Origin: Halomarina ordinaria
GTDB lineage: Archaea; Halobacteriota; Halobacteria; Halobacteriales; Haloarculaceae
Reading direction: 5' to 3'
Assembly (NCBI RefSeq): GCF_030553305.1
Contig: NZ_JARRAH010000001.1
Location: 1,612,001-1,676,000 of the forward strand
DNA length: 64,000 nucleotides
Shown here: piece after piece, positions 1 through 6,963 of the stretch
How the letters are laid out: every line of letters begins with the position of its first letter
How positions within the stretch are numbered: the stretch's first letter is position 1
Made by a program: the position numbers and the translations under genes
Notes under the pieces: model-generated
What the model was told of the DNA's origin: nothing
Seen by the model: the letters and a program-made list of their open reading frames with translations, nothing else
Database searches by the model: none

Positions 1-1
1 C

Positions 2-262
2 ATCGTCGGTGGGTTCGCCGCGGGCTACATCGCGCGCGGCGGCGTGGGCAACGGCGCCTGGCACGGCCTGCTCGCCGGCGCGTTCGGCGGGCTCGTCATC
101 GCCCTCGTGGTCGGCATCGGCGGCAGCGCGCTGCTCGCCGTCTTCGGCGGGCCGGGCGGCCTCCTCGGCGGCCTCGGCATCACCGCCGTCGCGGTCGTCC
201 TCTGGTTCGTGCTCTCGATTCCCTCCGCGGTCGGCGGCGCCCTCGGCGCGGCGCTCGCCTGA
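2..262 (+). CDS. DUF5518-like small membrane protein, 5' truncated
   Basis: The reading frame is open from the first bases of the window, so the true start lies upstream. The visible 86 residues are almost entirely Gly/Ala/Val/Leu and make two to three membrane segments separated by short glycine turns, with an RGG-type loop near the beginning. This looks like the haloarchaeal DUF5518 group of small multi-pass proteins, whose function is unknown. The family name is a recognition from composition and layout, not from a catalytic motif. The in-frame GTG at 44 is unlikely to be the start, because membrane-like sequence continues upstream of it. Confidence 0.6.
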   Translation: MVGGFAAGYIARGGVGNGAWHGLLAGAFGGLVIALVVGIGGSALLAVFGGPGGLLGGLGITAVAVVLWFVLSIPSAVGGALGAALA

Positions 263-305
263 ACCCTCCCACGGTTTTTACTCCCCGGCGCGCGTCCCGT
301 CAGTC

Positions 306-623
306 ATGACGGAGCGAGACGCGGCCGACTTGTTGCCGAACGACCGGGTGCGACAGCTGGCGCTGGACGGCGACGTGACCCAGATACACCGCGGCAACCA
401 GTACGCCGAGCCGGGCGACACCTTCGAGGTGGAGGGGACGACGTTCGAGGTGACGGCGGTCGACCACCGCACCCTCGGCGACCTCACCGACGAGGACGCG
501 CGAGCGGAGGGGTCGGCGGACCTCGCGGCCTACCGAGAGCGCATGGAGCGCGTCCACCACGGCGGCTTCGAGTGGGACGACGAGGCGGCGGTCGTCCGCC
601 ACCGCTTCCAGGCGCAGTCCTGA
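306..623 (+). CDS. ASCH domain protein
   Basis: This 105-residue soluble protein has a compact beta-rich ASCH/PUA-like fold pattern. A GDxFxVxGxxFxV strand pair (about residues 36-50) is followed by RTLGDLTDEDARAEG (about 54-68) and a C-terminal GFEWDDEAAVVRHRF strand. ASCH domains are thought to bind RNA or modified nucleotides; some bacterial members hydrolyse N4-acetylcytidine, but nothing here proves an enzyme. I start at the ATG at 306 because residues upstream in the same frame are Ala/Ser/Arg-rich and lie over the preceding gene. It converges with hisE, with 3 nt between the two stops. Confidence 0.8.
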   Translation: MTERDAADLLPNDRVRQLALDGDVTQIHRGNQYAEPGDTFEVEGTTFEVTAVDHRTLGDLTDEDARAEGSADLAAYRERMERVHHGGFEWDDEAAVVRHRFQAQS

Positions 624-626
624 CGC

Positions 627-914
627 TCAGCGCCGCGAGCGCAGTTCCGCGAGGAGGTCGTCGACGTCCATCCCCTTCATCGAGAGCAGGACGAGCAGGT
701 GGTAGACGAGGTCGGCGCTCTCGTGGGCGAGTTCCTCGCGGTCGTCGTCCTTCGCGGCGAGGAGTAGTTCGGTCGTCTCCTCCCCCAGCTTCTCGAGGAC
801 GGCGTTCTCGCCCTTCTCGTGGGTGAACAGTGAGGTCGTGTAGGAGTCCTCGGGGAGCGTCGCCTTGCGGTCCTCGATGACGTCGAACAGCTCGCGGAGG
901 ACATCGTCGCTCAC
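627..914 (-). CDS. hisE: phosphoribosyl-ATP pyrophosphatase HisE
   Basis: This is the second enzyme of histidine biosynthesis. It hydrolyses phosphoribosyl-ATP to phosphoribosyl-AMP and pyrophosphate. The 95-residue protein is the usual size for stand-alone HisE and has the all-alpha MazG-type metal site: EExxE at residues 45-49 and ExxD at 65-68, with the N-terminal LFDVIEDRKA helix. The start is the GTG at 914, which overlaps the stop of the upstream bifunctional-nuclease gene by 4 nt (GTGA), so the two are probably translationally coupled. No other his gene is in the window. Confidence 0.93.
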   Translation of the reverse strand: MSDDVLRELFDVIEDRKATLPEDSYTTSLFTHEKGENAVLEKLGEETTELLLAAKDDDREELAHESADLVYHLLVLLSMKGMDVDDLLAELRSRR

Positions 915-1354
915 TGAGCCACCTCGCGGATGTCGTCGAGTTCGGCGAACCGCTCCTCGGGTTCGCGCCCAGCCTCGAACACCCCTTCGTCGATACTGAT
1001 GGGGCAGTTCGTCCGCGCGGCGAGCGACAGCGCGTCGCTCGGCCGGGCGTCGACGACGACGTCCTCGCGCGGGGTGTTCAGGTGGAGGTCCGCGACGTAC
1101 GTCTCGTCGCTGACCGACGAGACGGCGACGCGGTCCACGCGGCCGCCGAGTTCCTCGACCACGTCGAGCAGCAGGTCGTGGGTGAGCGGGCGGCCGATGT
1201 CGACGGCGTCCTGCCCGCGGGCGATGCTCGCGGCCTCCTCGAACCCGATGACGATGGGGAGGACGTCGGTGGTACCCTCCACCCCGAGCAGGACCATCGG
1301 CGCGGGACCATCGGTCGTGCCGGCGACGCGGACCGCTTCGATAGACGCGTTCAT
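911..1354 (-). CDS. bifunctional nuclease (BFN/DUF151) domain protein
   Basis: This 147-residue protein matches the BFN (DUF151) family throughout. It has VLLGVEGTTDVLPIVIGFEEAASIA (about residues 22-46), RPLTHDLLLDVVEELG (about 55-70) and the DARPSDALSLAARTNCPI block (about 102-119), which is the most conserved part. The fold was described in a Thermotoga structure, and plant members have nuclease activity; the archaeal role is unproven. It is the first gene of an overlapping pair with hisE. The ATG at 1354 is the obvious start, because residues upstream in frame lack the family pattern. Confidence 0.9.
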   Translation of the reverse strand: MNASIEAVRVAGTTDGPAPMVLLGVEGTTDVLPIVIGFEEAASIARGQDAVDIGRPLTHDLLLDVVEELGGRVDRVAVSSVSDETYVADLHLNTPREDVVVDARPSDALSLAARTNCPISIDEGVFEAGREPEERFAELDDIREVAQ

Positions 1355-1416
1355 ACACCGCGAGACGGGGGGGCTCGCAAAAAGGGACGCGTTCTGCTCG
1401 CTCTCGCGTCGGCGCG

Positions 1417-2013
1417 CTAGCGCGCCGGGAGCGCGTCGAAGAAGGCCAGTCGGTGGAGCCGCGAGTCGGGCGTCAGTTCGGGGTGGAAGGAGGTGGCGAC
1501 GACCGGGCCCTCGCGCACCGCGACAGGGCGGCCCTCCCACTCGGCGAGCACCTCCACGCCCTCGCCGACGGCGTCGATGAGCGGCGCGCGGATGAACACG
1601 GCCGGGAAGGGGTCGTCGAGGCCGGTCACGTCGAGGGGGGCCTCGAAGCTGTCGACCTGGCGGCCGAAGGCGTTGCGGTCGACGGTGACGTCGAGCAGGT
1701 CGAGCGGGTGCACCCGGTCGTCCTTCGCGTCGGTGCTGGCGACGATGAGGCCCGCACAGGTCGCGAGCAGGGGTTTGCCGGCCGCGACGTGGTCGCGTAT
1801 CTCCTCGTCGATGCCCGCCGAGGCGAGGAGCCGCGAGATGGTCGTCGACTCCCCGCCCGGCATGAGCAGGACGTCGCACTCGGGGACCACTCCGGCGGTT
1901 CGTACCTCGCGCACCTCGGCCGTCTCGTCGTGGGCGGCGGCCGCCCGGCGGATGGCCTCGGCGTGCTCCGAGACGTCGCCCTGGACGGCGACGACGCCGG
2001 CGATGAGTGTCAT
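1417..2013 (-). CDS. pdxT: pyridoxal 5'-phosphate synthase glutaminase subunit PdxT
   Basis: This class I glutamine amidotransferase subunit supplies ammonia to PdxS in the ribose-5-phosphate-dependent (DXP-independent) vitamin B6 pathway. The 198 residues carry the PGGEST motif (52-57), the nucleophile Cys86 in ATCAGLI, and the His177/Glu179 dyad in SFHPELT, which together complete the catalytic triad. The length is normal for the family. The synthase partner pdxS is not in the window, so the two must be encoded separately. The ATG at 2013 gives the conserved N-terminus (GVVAVQGDVSEH). Confidence 0.95.
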   Translation of the reverse strand: MTLIAGVVAVQGDVSEHAEAIRRAAAAHDETAEVREVRTAGVVPECDVLLMPGGESTTISRLLASAGIDEEIRDHVAAGKPLLATCAGLIVASTDAKDDRVHPLDLLDVTVDRNAFGRQVDSFEAPLDVTGLDDPFPAVFIRAPLIDAVGEGVEVLAEWEGRPVAVREGPVVATSFHPELTPDSRLHRLAFFDALPAR

Positions 2014-2201
2014 TGGAACCGGTAGGCCCGTCGGAGGCAAAAGGCGTGCGTTCCGCGGGGAGGGCAGACGGCCGTCGTTCGGGCGTTCGGCCGGTCGACA
2101 GGCCGGCAGTCGGTACCGAGTCGGTCGAGAGCGGGAGCTACGGAACGTTGCGAACGTCGTGGACGGGTGGTGCGTCGTGGACCGGGGTGTCGTGGTGCCG
2201 G

Positions 2202-2360
2202 TCAGACGACGCCGAGGACCATGACGAGCAACCCGAAGAGGGCGCCGAAGGCGATGACGGTCTTGGGGTCTATCTGTGGTGCGTTGCGGTCCTCGGAGTC
2301 GAAGTAGCGGACGAGACCCGCACTCGACATCAACCCGCCGGAGTTCTGGCCGCGACTCAT
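2202..2360 (-). CDS. preprotein translocase subunit Sec61-beta
   Basis: I translated this 52-residue gene directly from the minus strand. It has the N-terminal [18 protein letters not shown] segment, then a short polar stretch with DPKTV, then one C-terminal membrane helix ([18 protein letters not shown]) ending at the stop. This is the canonical layout of the archaeal Sec61-beta/SecG subunit of the SecYE translocon. It is shorter than 60 codons and easily missed by gene callers. It is divergent from trxA, and the roughly 100-nt gap must hold both promoters. Confidence 0.93.
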   Translation of the reverse strand: MSRGQNSGGLMSSAGLVRYFDSEDRNAPQIDPKTVIAFGALFGLLVMVLGVV

Positions 2361-2427
2361 GCTCGCCACTCACAGGTGAGAGGGGGTAACTTTTTCGCCT
2401 GTACGGGGCCCGCGAAAGCAGTGGAAA

Positions 2428-2437
2428 CCCTTATTTC
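2428..2437 (+). promoter_or_regulatory. TATA-like box for trxA
   Basis: CCCTTATTTC lies centred about 32 nt before the trxA ATG. The surrounding DNA is the AT-richest part of the gap between the divergent Sec61-beta and thioredoxin genes. The spacing predicts transcription starting within a few bases of the start codon. Confidence 0.5.
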
Positions 2438-2464
2438 CGAGAGCAGGTTAGCCGTAGTGGACCG

Positions 2465-2734
2465 ATGACTGTCACGCTCAAGGATTTCTACGCTGACTGG
2501 TGTGGCCCGTGTAAGACCCAGGACCCCATCCTCGAGGACATCGAGGACGACTGGGGCGACCGCTTCGCGGTCGAGAAGGTGAACGTCGACGAGGAGCAGG
2601 ACGTCGCCAACGAGTACCAGGTACGCTCGCTCCCGACGCTCATCATCGAGAACGACGACGGCGTCGTCGAGCGGTTCGTCGGTGTCACCCAGCGAGAGGA
2701 CATCGAGGACGCCCTCGAACAGGCCGGCGCATAG
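2465..2734 (+). CDS. trxA: thioredoxin
   Basis: This 89-residue compact thioredoxin carries the classic WCGPC active site at residues 12-16, FYADWCGPC in context, and the cis-proline loop in VRSLPTLII. It would act as a cytosolic disulfide reductase. It is shorter than bacterial Trx (about 105 residues) because the N-terminal strand and helix are reduced, which is common in haloarchaea. A TATA-like element at 2428-2437 lies about 30 nt upstream, so the mRNA has almost no leader. Confidence 0.93.
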   Translation: MTVTLKDFYADWCGPCKTQDPILEDIEDDWGDRFAVEKVNVDEEQDVANEYQVRSLPTLIIENDDGVVERFVGVTQREDIEDALEQAGA

Positions 2735-3113
2735 CCACCTTCTATCCACGAGTGGGGTGGCGAAGCCGCCCCACAGGGTAAAAACTGAGCCAAAAGGATT
2801 CCTTCTTCACGTCGCTCCGCTGGACTCGCTACGCTCGTCCAGCGTGCTCTCGCTCACCTCCGGCTCGCGAGAACTCCGCTTCGTTCAGTCGTCACCCCAC
2901 TCGTTCGCTGGCGCTCACTCGCGGTACGACAGAACTAGCGACTACGTGGGCACTATCGACCCTGTTTCTGGTCCCCTAAATGAATACGGGGGCGTCCGCG
3001 CCGCTTCGCGGCGCGGTTCACCGCGAGACGGGCCGTGCCCGACTCGCGGCCCTTTTTAGCGTAGCTTTTTGCAAGTGGGGGTCGCGTAGCGACCCCCCGC
3101 AGTAAAAAAGGTA
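2735..3113. other. 379-nt gene-free spacer with many short palindromes
   Basis: No credible gene is visible on either strand between the convergent trxA and npdG. The stretch is made of short imperfect palindromes built on TCGCT/AGCGA-type words (for example around 2812-2850 and 2995-3015), plus two runs of T or A near 3051-3069 and 3104-3109. Reading frames here lack GC-rich third positions. The likely content is the 3' untranslated and termination regions of the two convergent genes. Confidence 0.6.
3077..3110 (-). terminator. T-run and GC hairpin downstream of npdG
   Basis: Directly after the npdG stop, the minus strand reads a run of six T (plus-strand A run at 3104-3109). It is then followed by a perfect 9-bp stem, GGGGGTCGC / GCGACCCCC (3077-3085 with 3089-3097), with a GTA loop. 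Archaeal termination uses T-runs, so the T-run is the likely signal and the hairpin may define or protect the 3' end. Confidence 0.5.
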
Positions 3114-3782
3114 CTATTGGAACCGAACGCCCAGGTCGTGCAGTCCGTCGTTGTTCGCGGCGACGTTGATGAGCAGCGCCGTCACCGACTCCACCTCGCT
3201 CGCGTTGGCGAGGCCGCCGGCGTCGAGCGCGCGCAGGCCCGCTATCTCCTCGGCGAGCAGCGAGACGATGTCCTTCGCGTCGGGGTCGTCGCCGAAGACG
3301 AGGGTATCCCACTCGACGTCTGCGTCGAGGTCGGCCAGGCGGCCGGCCGCGAGGTTGTGGAACGCCCCGACCAGCGGGACGCCCTCGGGGACGGCGTCGG
3401 CACAGAGGGCGGCGACGCTCCCCGCACCCGGGGGGTTGTAGTGGAGCCCGGCGTCGTCGCGCTTCATCCCGACGGCGGGCGTGACGACGACGGTGTCCTC
3501 GTCGAGGCGGTCGGCGATGGCCTCGACGGTGTCGACGAGGTGGTACGCCGGGACGGCGAGGACGACCACGTCGGCGCGGTCGGCGGCCATCTCGTTGGCG
3601 AAGCCCTTCACCTCGGCGTCGACGCCGCGGCTGTCGAGTTCCGTCTCGTACTCCTCGGCCTTCCCGCGGGCGCGTTCGGGGTCGCGCGAGCCGACCAGTA
3701 TCTCGTGGGAGGTGTGGTACGCCCAGCGCAGCGCCAGCGCCTCGCCGATGTCGCCGGTGCCGCCACAGAGTGCGATTCGCAT
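3114..3782 (-). CDS. npdG: F420-dependent NADP(H) oxidoreductase
   Basis: This 222-residue enzyme would move hydride between reduced coenzyme F420 and NADP+. The N-terminal Rossmann motif GGTGDIG (residues 7-13) and the LVGSRDPERA segment that reads the NADP 2'-phosphate are clear. So are the ADVVVLAVPAYH strand and the TPAVGMKRDDAGLHYNPPGAGS loop, which are typical of the F420:NADP oxidoreductase family. Length agrees with the family. It is transcribed alone, converging on the trxA spacer. In haloarchaea F420 serves redox and photolyase functions, not methanogenesis. Confidence 0.9.
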   Translation of the reverse strand: MRIALCGGTGDIGEALALRWAYHTSHEILVGSRDPERARGKAEEYETELDSRGVDAEVKGFANEMAADRADVVVLAVPAYHLVDTVEAIADRLDEDTVVVTPAVGMKRDDAGLHYNPPGAGSVAALCADAVPEGVPLVGAFHNLAAGRLADLDADVEWDTLVFGDDPDAKDIVSLLAEEIAGLRALDAGGLANASEVESVTALLINVAANNDGLHDLGVRFQ

Positions 3783-3826
3783 ACCCGAGACTCGGCCGAC
3801 TGGCGATTAAGCGTTGTGCGACGCGG

Positions 3827-4048
3827 TCACTCGCCCCGGAAGAGCACCCCGACGCGTCTCCACCCGCCGTAGTAGGCGACGCCGAGGCCGGGGAGGAGCG
3901 TGACGGAGAGGACGAGGAGTTGCGCGAGCGGGTCGGGCGGCGTCAGCGTCGACGCGAGGACCATCGCGAGCGTGGCCGCGCCGAGGGCGGTCCGGCCGAG
4001 CGACCCCGTCCGCCGCCGGCGGACGGCGGAGAGGAGCGGGAAGGGCAT
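3827..4048 (-). CDS. small two-helix membrane protein, unknown
   Basis: This 73-residue protein has a basic N-terminus (RRRRTGS), a hydrophobic helix around residues 20-34, a second one (LLVLSVTLLPGLGVAYYG) around 44-61, and a short C-terminal tail. I do not recognise a family. Codon third positions are GC-rich as in real genes here, and it fits the gap between npdG and the HAD gene on the same strand. Positive-inside bias would place both termini in the cytoplasm. It could be a spurious reading frame, hence the moderate score. Confidence 0.55.
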   Translation of the reverse strand: MPFPLLSAVRRRRTGSLGRTALGAATLAMVLASTLTPPDPLAQLLVLSVTLLPGLGVAYYGGWRRVGVLFRGE

Positions 4049-4121
4049 CGTCTTCGAGACGGTGTCGTCGAGGAGAGAGAATAAGCCTTGCCGGAGGGAG
4101 GCGAGCGGAGGGGTGCCCCGC

Positions 4122-5000
4122 TCAGCGCGGTTCGAGTTCCGCGGGGAGGTCGTTGACGCTCTCGCAGACCGCGTGGGCGCCGGCCTCCTCGAACTTCCGT
4201 CGGCCCGTTTCGCCTTCGAGGCCGCCGGTGAGGATGCCGACGCCGTGGTAGTCGCGGTCGGGGTCGGCGGCCTCGGCGTTGACGGCCGTCTTCACGTCGT
4301 CGAGGGTGTCGCCGGCGAAGGCGAGGGCCTCGCTCCCGAAACGCTCTGCGAGCGTCACGAGCGCGTCCGGGGCGGGCTTGCCCGGGGCGTCGGAGTCCAT
4401 CGTGAACAGGTACTCCTCGGGGACGTCGAGGCCGACGCGGTCGAGGGCGATGGCCGCCTCCGCCGCGGGGCGTCCGGTCACGACGCCCACGTCGTAGCGC
4501 TCGACGAGCGTCCCGAGCGTGCCGTCTTCGACGAGGACCGTCTCGTCGTGGATGAACCCCCGCGTCTCCAGCGAGGGTTCGCCGCCCTCGAGTTCGCGGT
4601 AGCGCTCGGCCCCGAGGTAGAGCTGCTGGAAGGTGTCGGTGAGCGCCTCGCGGTCCCACGCGGCGAGCACGCGCTCGCGCTCGTCCGGGTCGAGCACGTC
4701 CGCGACGACCGCCTCCGCGCCCGCGACGCCGCCGCCGCTGGCCGCGATGGCCTCGGTGAACGTCACCGTCGAGTACTCGTAGCCGTGGCGTCGGGCGAGC
4801 ACCAGCAGGGCGGCGGCGTGGGTGAGTTCCCAGTCGTCGTTGAACCCGCCGGCGTCCTTGAACAGCTGGATGGTGTCGTGGTCGATGGTGTCGCCGTAGA
4901 CGCGGTCGATGGACTCGACGATGGCGCGGCGATACGACTTCGAGACGTCGATGAGCACGCCGTCGATGTCGAGGACGACGGTGTCGACGGCGAGGGTCAC
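4122..5000 (-). CDS. HAD-superfamily hydrolase (TIGR01548-like)
   Basis: This 292-residue HAD phosphatase-like enzyme has motif I DIDGV (nucleophile Asp11, acid/base Asp13), motif III in PGKPAPDAL, and motif [16 protein letters not shown] long all-alpha cap lies between residues 20 and 150. It resembles the TIGR01548 subgroup found in halophilic archaea and some bacteria, whose substrate is unknown. The start is the GTG at 5000, overlapping the stop of the UPF0146 gene by 4 nt (GTGA), so the two are translationally coupled. Confidence 0.82.
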   Translation of the reverse strand: MTLAVDTVVLDIDGVLIDVSKSYRRAIVESIDRVYGDTIDHDTIQLFKDAGGFNDDWELTHAAALLVLARRHGYEYSTVTFTEAIAASGGGVAGAEAVVADVLDPDERERVLAAWDREALTDTFQQLYLGAERYRELEGGEPSLETRGFIHDETVLVEDGTLGTLVERYDVGVVTGRPAAEAAIALDRVGLDVPEEYLFTMDSDAPGKPAPDALVTLAERFGSEALAFAGDTLDDVKTAVNAEAADPDRDYHGVGILTGGLEGETGRRKFEEAGAHAVCESVNDLPAELEPR

Positions 5001-5410
5001 GCCACCACCCCGCGCTCGCGGGCGGTGAACAGCGTCGTCCCGGGCAGCGTCTCGCGGCCGACCGGCACCTCGGGCGGGTCGGCACCGAGGGTGGTGAAGT
5101 GGAACGTCGCCCCCACCTCGCGGGCGACGTCCCACGTCGGGCGGTGGAGTTCCGGCGGGAGGCGGAGCGCGTAGAGCGCGTCGGCCCCCTCGTACACCGA
5201 CCGCGTCGGGCGGGTGATGTCGTCGCGGACGAACTCGACGCCGGGGGGCGTCGGTCGGTCGTGAACGTCGGTGGCGAGAACGGTGGTCGGGGGTGAAGCG
5301 GCGGCGGCCAGGGCGCGCGCGACGTCGTCGTGGACGCCGATACCGACCTCGACGACGCGGTCGTACCGCGAGAGGCGCGCCAGGAGCGCGTTGCGTGTTG
5401 CCGATTTCAC
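4997..5410 (-). CDS. UPF0146 family protein (Rossmann/methyltransferase-like)
   Basis: This 137-residue protein has the UPF0146 pattern. It starts with [13 protein letters not shown] (about residues 19-31), which resembles a reduced SAM-binding loop, followed by TDVHDRP and [29 protein letters not shown]. The function of the archaeal family is unknown; SAM binding is an inference from the glycine loop. The start is a GTG at 5410, directly behind a divergent promoter shared with amzA. It overlaps and probably couples with the downstream HAD gene. Confidence 0.82.
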   Translation of the reverse strand: MKSATRNALLARLSRYDRVVEVGIGVHDDVARALAAAASPPTTVLATDVHDRPTPPGVEFVRDDITRPTRSVYEGADALYALRLPPELHRPTWDVAREVGATFHFTTLGADPPEVPVGRETLPGTTLFTARERGVVA

Positions 5411-5416
5411 GTCGGG

Positions 5417-5426
5417 ATATTTATAG
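5417..5426 (+). promoter_or_regulatory. TATA-like box for amzA
   Basis: ATATTTATAG lies 28 nt before the amzA ATG, the usual haloarchaeal distance for a leaderless transcript. It is only about 10 nt from the start of the divergent UPF0146 gene, so that gene's own promoter must overlap the amzA 5' region. Confidence 0.6.
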
Positions 5427-5449
5427 CCGGGCCTGCCTAATGTCTTGTC

Positions 5450-5971
5450 ATGCACGTTGACATCGTGCCGGTCGGCGACGTCGCCCCCGTCGTCAAGCGC
5501 GAGGCTTCCTCGGGCGTCCGTTCGGTCTACGACTGCGACGTCACGGTCCACAGCACGCAGTCGATTCCCGACGGCTCGTACGACCCCAGCCGAGGCCAGC
5601 ACCGCGCCGAGGAGTTCATCGAACTCGCGAGTCGCATCGGCGACGGCGACAAGAACATCGCCATCACGCCGAAGGACCTCTTCTACCGCCGGCGCAACTA
5701 CGTCTTCGGCCTCGCCTACCTCGACGGCAACGGCAGCGTCATCTCGACGTACCGCCTCCAGACCTCCTCGGACGGCGGCATCGCCTCGAAACCCGCGAGC
5801 GAGGTCTTCGCCGACCGCGTCCGCAAGGAGGTCGTCCACGAGATCGGCCACACGCTCGGCCTCGAACACTGCGACAACAACCGCTGCGTGATGAACTTCT
5901 CGCCGACCGTCCGCGAGGTCGACATGAAAGAGCAGAACCTCTGTGGGACCTGCTCGCGACTCGTCCACTGA
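5450..5971 (+). CDS. amzA: archaemetzincin family metalloprotease
   Basis: This 173-residue zinc protease carries the full archaemetzincin signature: HEIGHTLGLEHC (residues 130-141), CVM ending at Met148 (the Met-turn), and the extra CGTC pair (165-168). The four cysteines bind a second structural zinc. Family members are conserved in archaea, but their natural substrates are unknown. The protein has no signal peptide, so it should be cytosolic. It is divergent from the UPF0146-HAD pair. Confidence 0.95.
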   Translation: MHVDIVPVGDVAPVVKREASSGVRSVYDCDVTVHSTQSIPDGSYDPSRGQHRAEEFIELASRIGDGDKNIAITPKDLFYRRRNYVFGLAYLDGNGSVISTYRLQTSSDGGIASKPASEVFADRVRKEVVHEIGHTLGLEHCDNNRCVMNFSPTVREVDMKEQNLCGTCSRLVH

Positions 5972-6062
5972 CCCCGACCCCGACGACGGCGTCCGGCCAC
6001 GATGTCTCTCCCGGTTTCGACGCGATACCAGAGAGCACCCGCTCCGCACCCGGCGGCACCGT

Positions 6063-6836
6063 TCACACGTCCAGTTCGTAGAGGTCGAGGCCCGCCTCCG
6101 CGCGGTACTCGCGGATACGTTCGTGGCGTGCGGGGAGTTCGTCGGGGCGGTGGGCGTCGGACCCGAGGGTGATGGGCACGTCGAACTCCCGGAGGACCGA
6201 GAGGAAGGGCGGCGCGGGGTGGAACTCGCCGTAGTCACGGAGGACGCGCCCGGCGTTGAGTTCGGGGACGGTCCGGGAGCGAGTGAACGCCTCGGCCGCC
6301 CGGCGGTAGTGGGCGTCGGTGGCGTACCCCTGGAGTTCGGGGTTGCGCTCGACGAGGTCCGGGTGGGCGGCCACCTCGAAGAGTTCGGAGTCGACGAGCG
6401 AGACGAGCGAGTCGAAGTAGTCGTCGACGAACTCCTGGCGACGTTCGTCGGGCATATCGGCGAACACCGACGGCACCTGCACGTTCACGTCGTCGACGGT
6501 GTGGACGCTCCCGATGGTGTAGTCGAACGCCGCCGCCTCGGTGAACGCGCGGATGGCGGCCTCGTCGCGGGGGTCGTAGTCGAGTTCGACCGCGTCGAAC
6601 ACGCGCAGGTCGGTGTCCTCGCGCACCCCCTCGATGGCCTCGCGGCGGCGCTCGTAGGTGAGGTCGAGGTTGAACCCGTGGTCGCGCCTGGCCCGTCGCA
6701 TCGACTCCCGGTCGGAGACGGTACAGTGGTCGGCCACGCCGACGCCGTCGAGGCCCGCACGCTCCGCGCCGCGGACCATCCAGCGGAGAAAACTCCCGTC
6801 CGAGTACGTGGAGTGGACGTGGTAGTCGTAGTCCAT
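6063..6836 (-). CDS. PHP-domain phosphoesterase
   Basis: This 257-residue protein has every PHP metal motif in order: HVHSTYSDGS near the N-terminus, GVADHC, the carboxylate in ELDYDP, SVHTVDD, AHPDL and GSDAHRPDEL near the C-terminus. The family includes histidinol-phosphate phosphatase (HisK/HisJ type) and DNA polymerase-associated phosphoesterases. Histidinol-phosphatase is the closest guess from the domain's length and layout, but no his gene is adjacent, so substrate is open. The gene is transcribed alone. Confidence 0.85.
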   Translation of the reverse strand: MDYDYHVHSTYSDGSFLRWMVRGAERAGLDGVGVADHCTVSDRESMRRARRDHGFNLDLTYERRREAIEGVREDTDLRVFDAVELDYDPRDEAAIRAFTEAAAFDYTIGSVHTVDDVNVQVPSVFADMPDERRQEFVDDYFDSLVSLVDSELFEVAAHPDLVERNPELQGYATDAHYRRAAEAFTRSRTVPELNAGRVLRDYGEFHPAPPFLSVLREFDVPITLGSDAHRPDELPARHERIREYRAEAGLDLYELDV

Positions 6837-6963
6837 GTGAAGGCGTGTCCACCGCCGGGGTTAAGCGTACCCCTGCCGGGACCGTCCGGTCGCCCGACCG
6901 ACCGCTCGGAACTCGCCGTCGGCGCCGCGGTGAGCGTCGCGGGCGACCCCGACGGGAGAGACC

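Noticed and set aside
9-305. N-terminal extension of the ASCH protein in the same frame
   Set aside because: The upstream stretch translates to Ala/Ser/Arg low complexity and overlaps the membrane gene at 2-262; the family starts at the ATG at 306.
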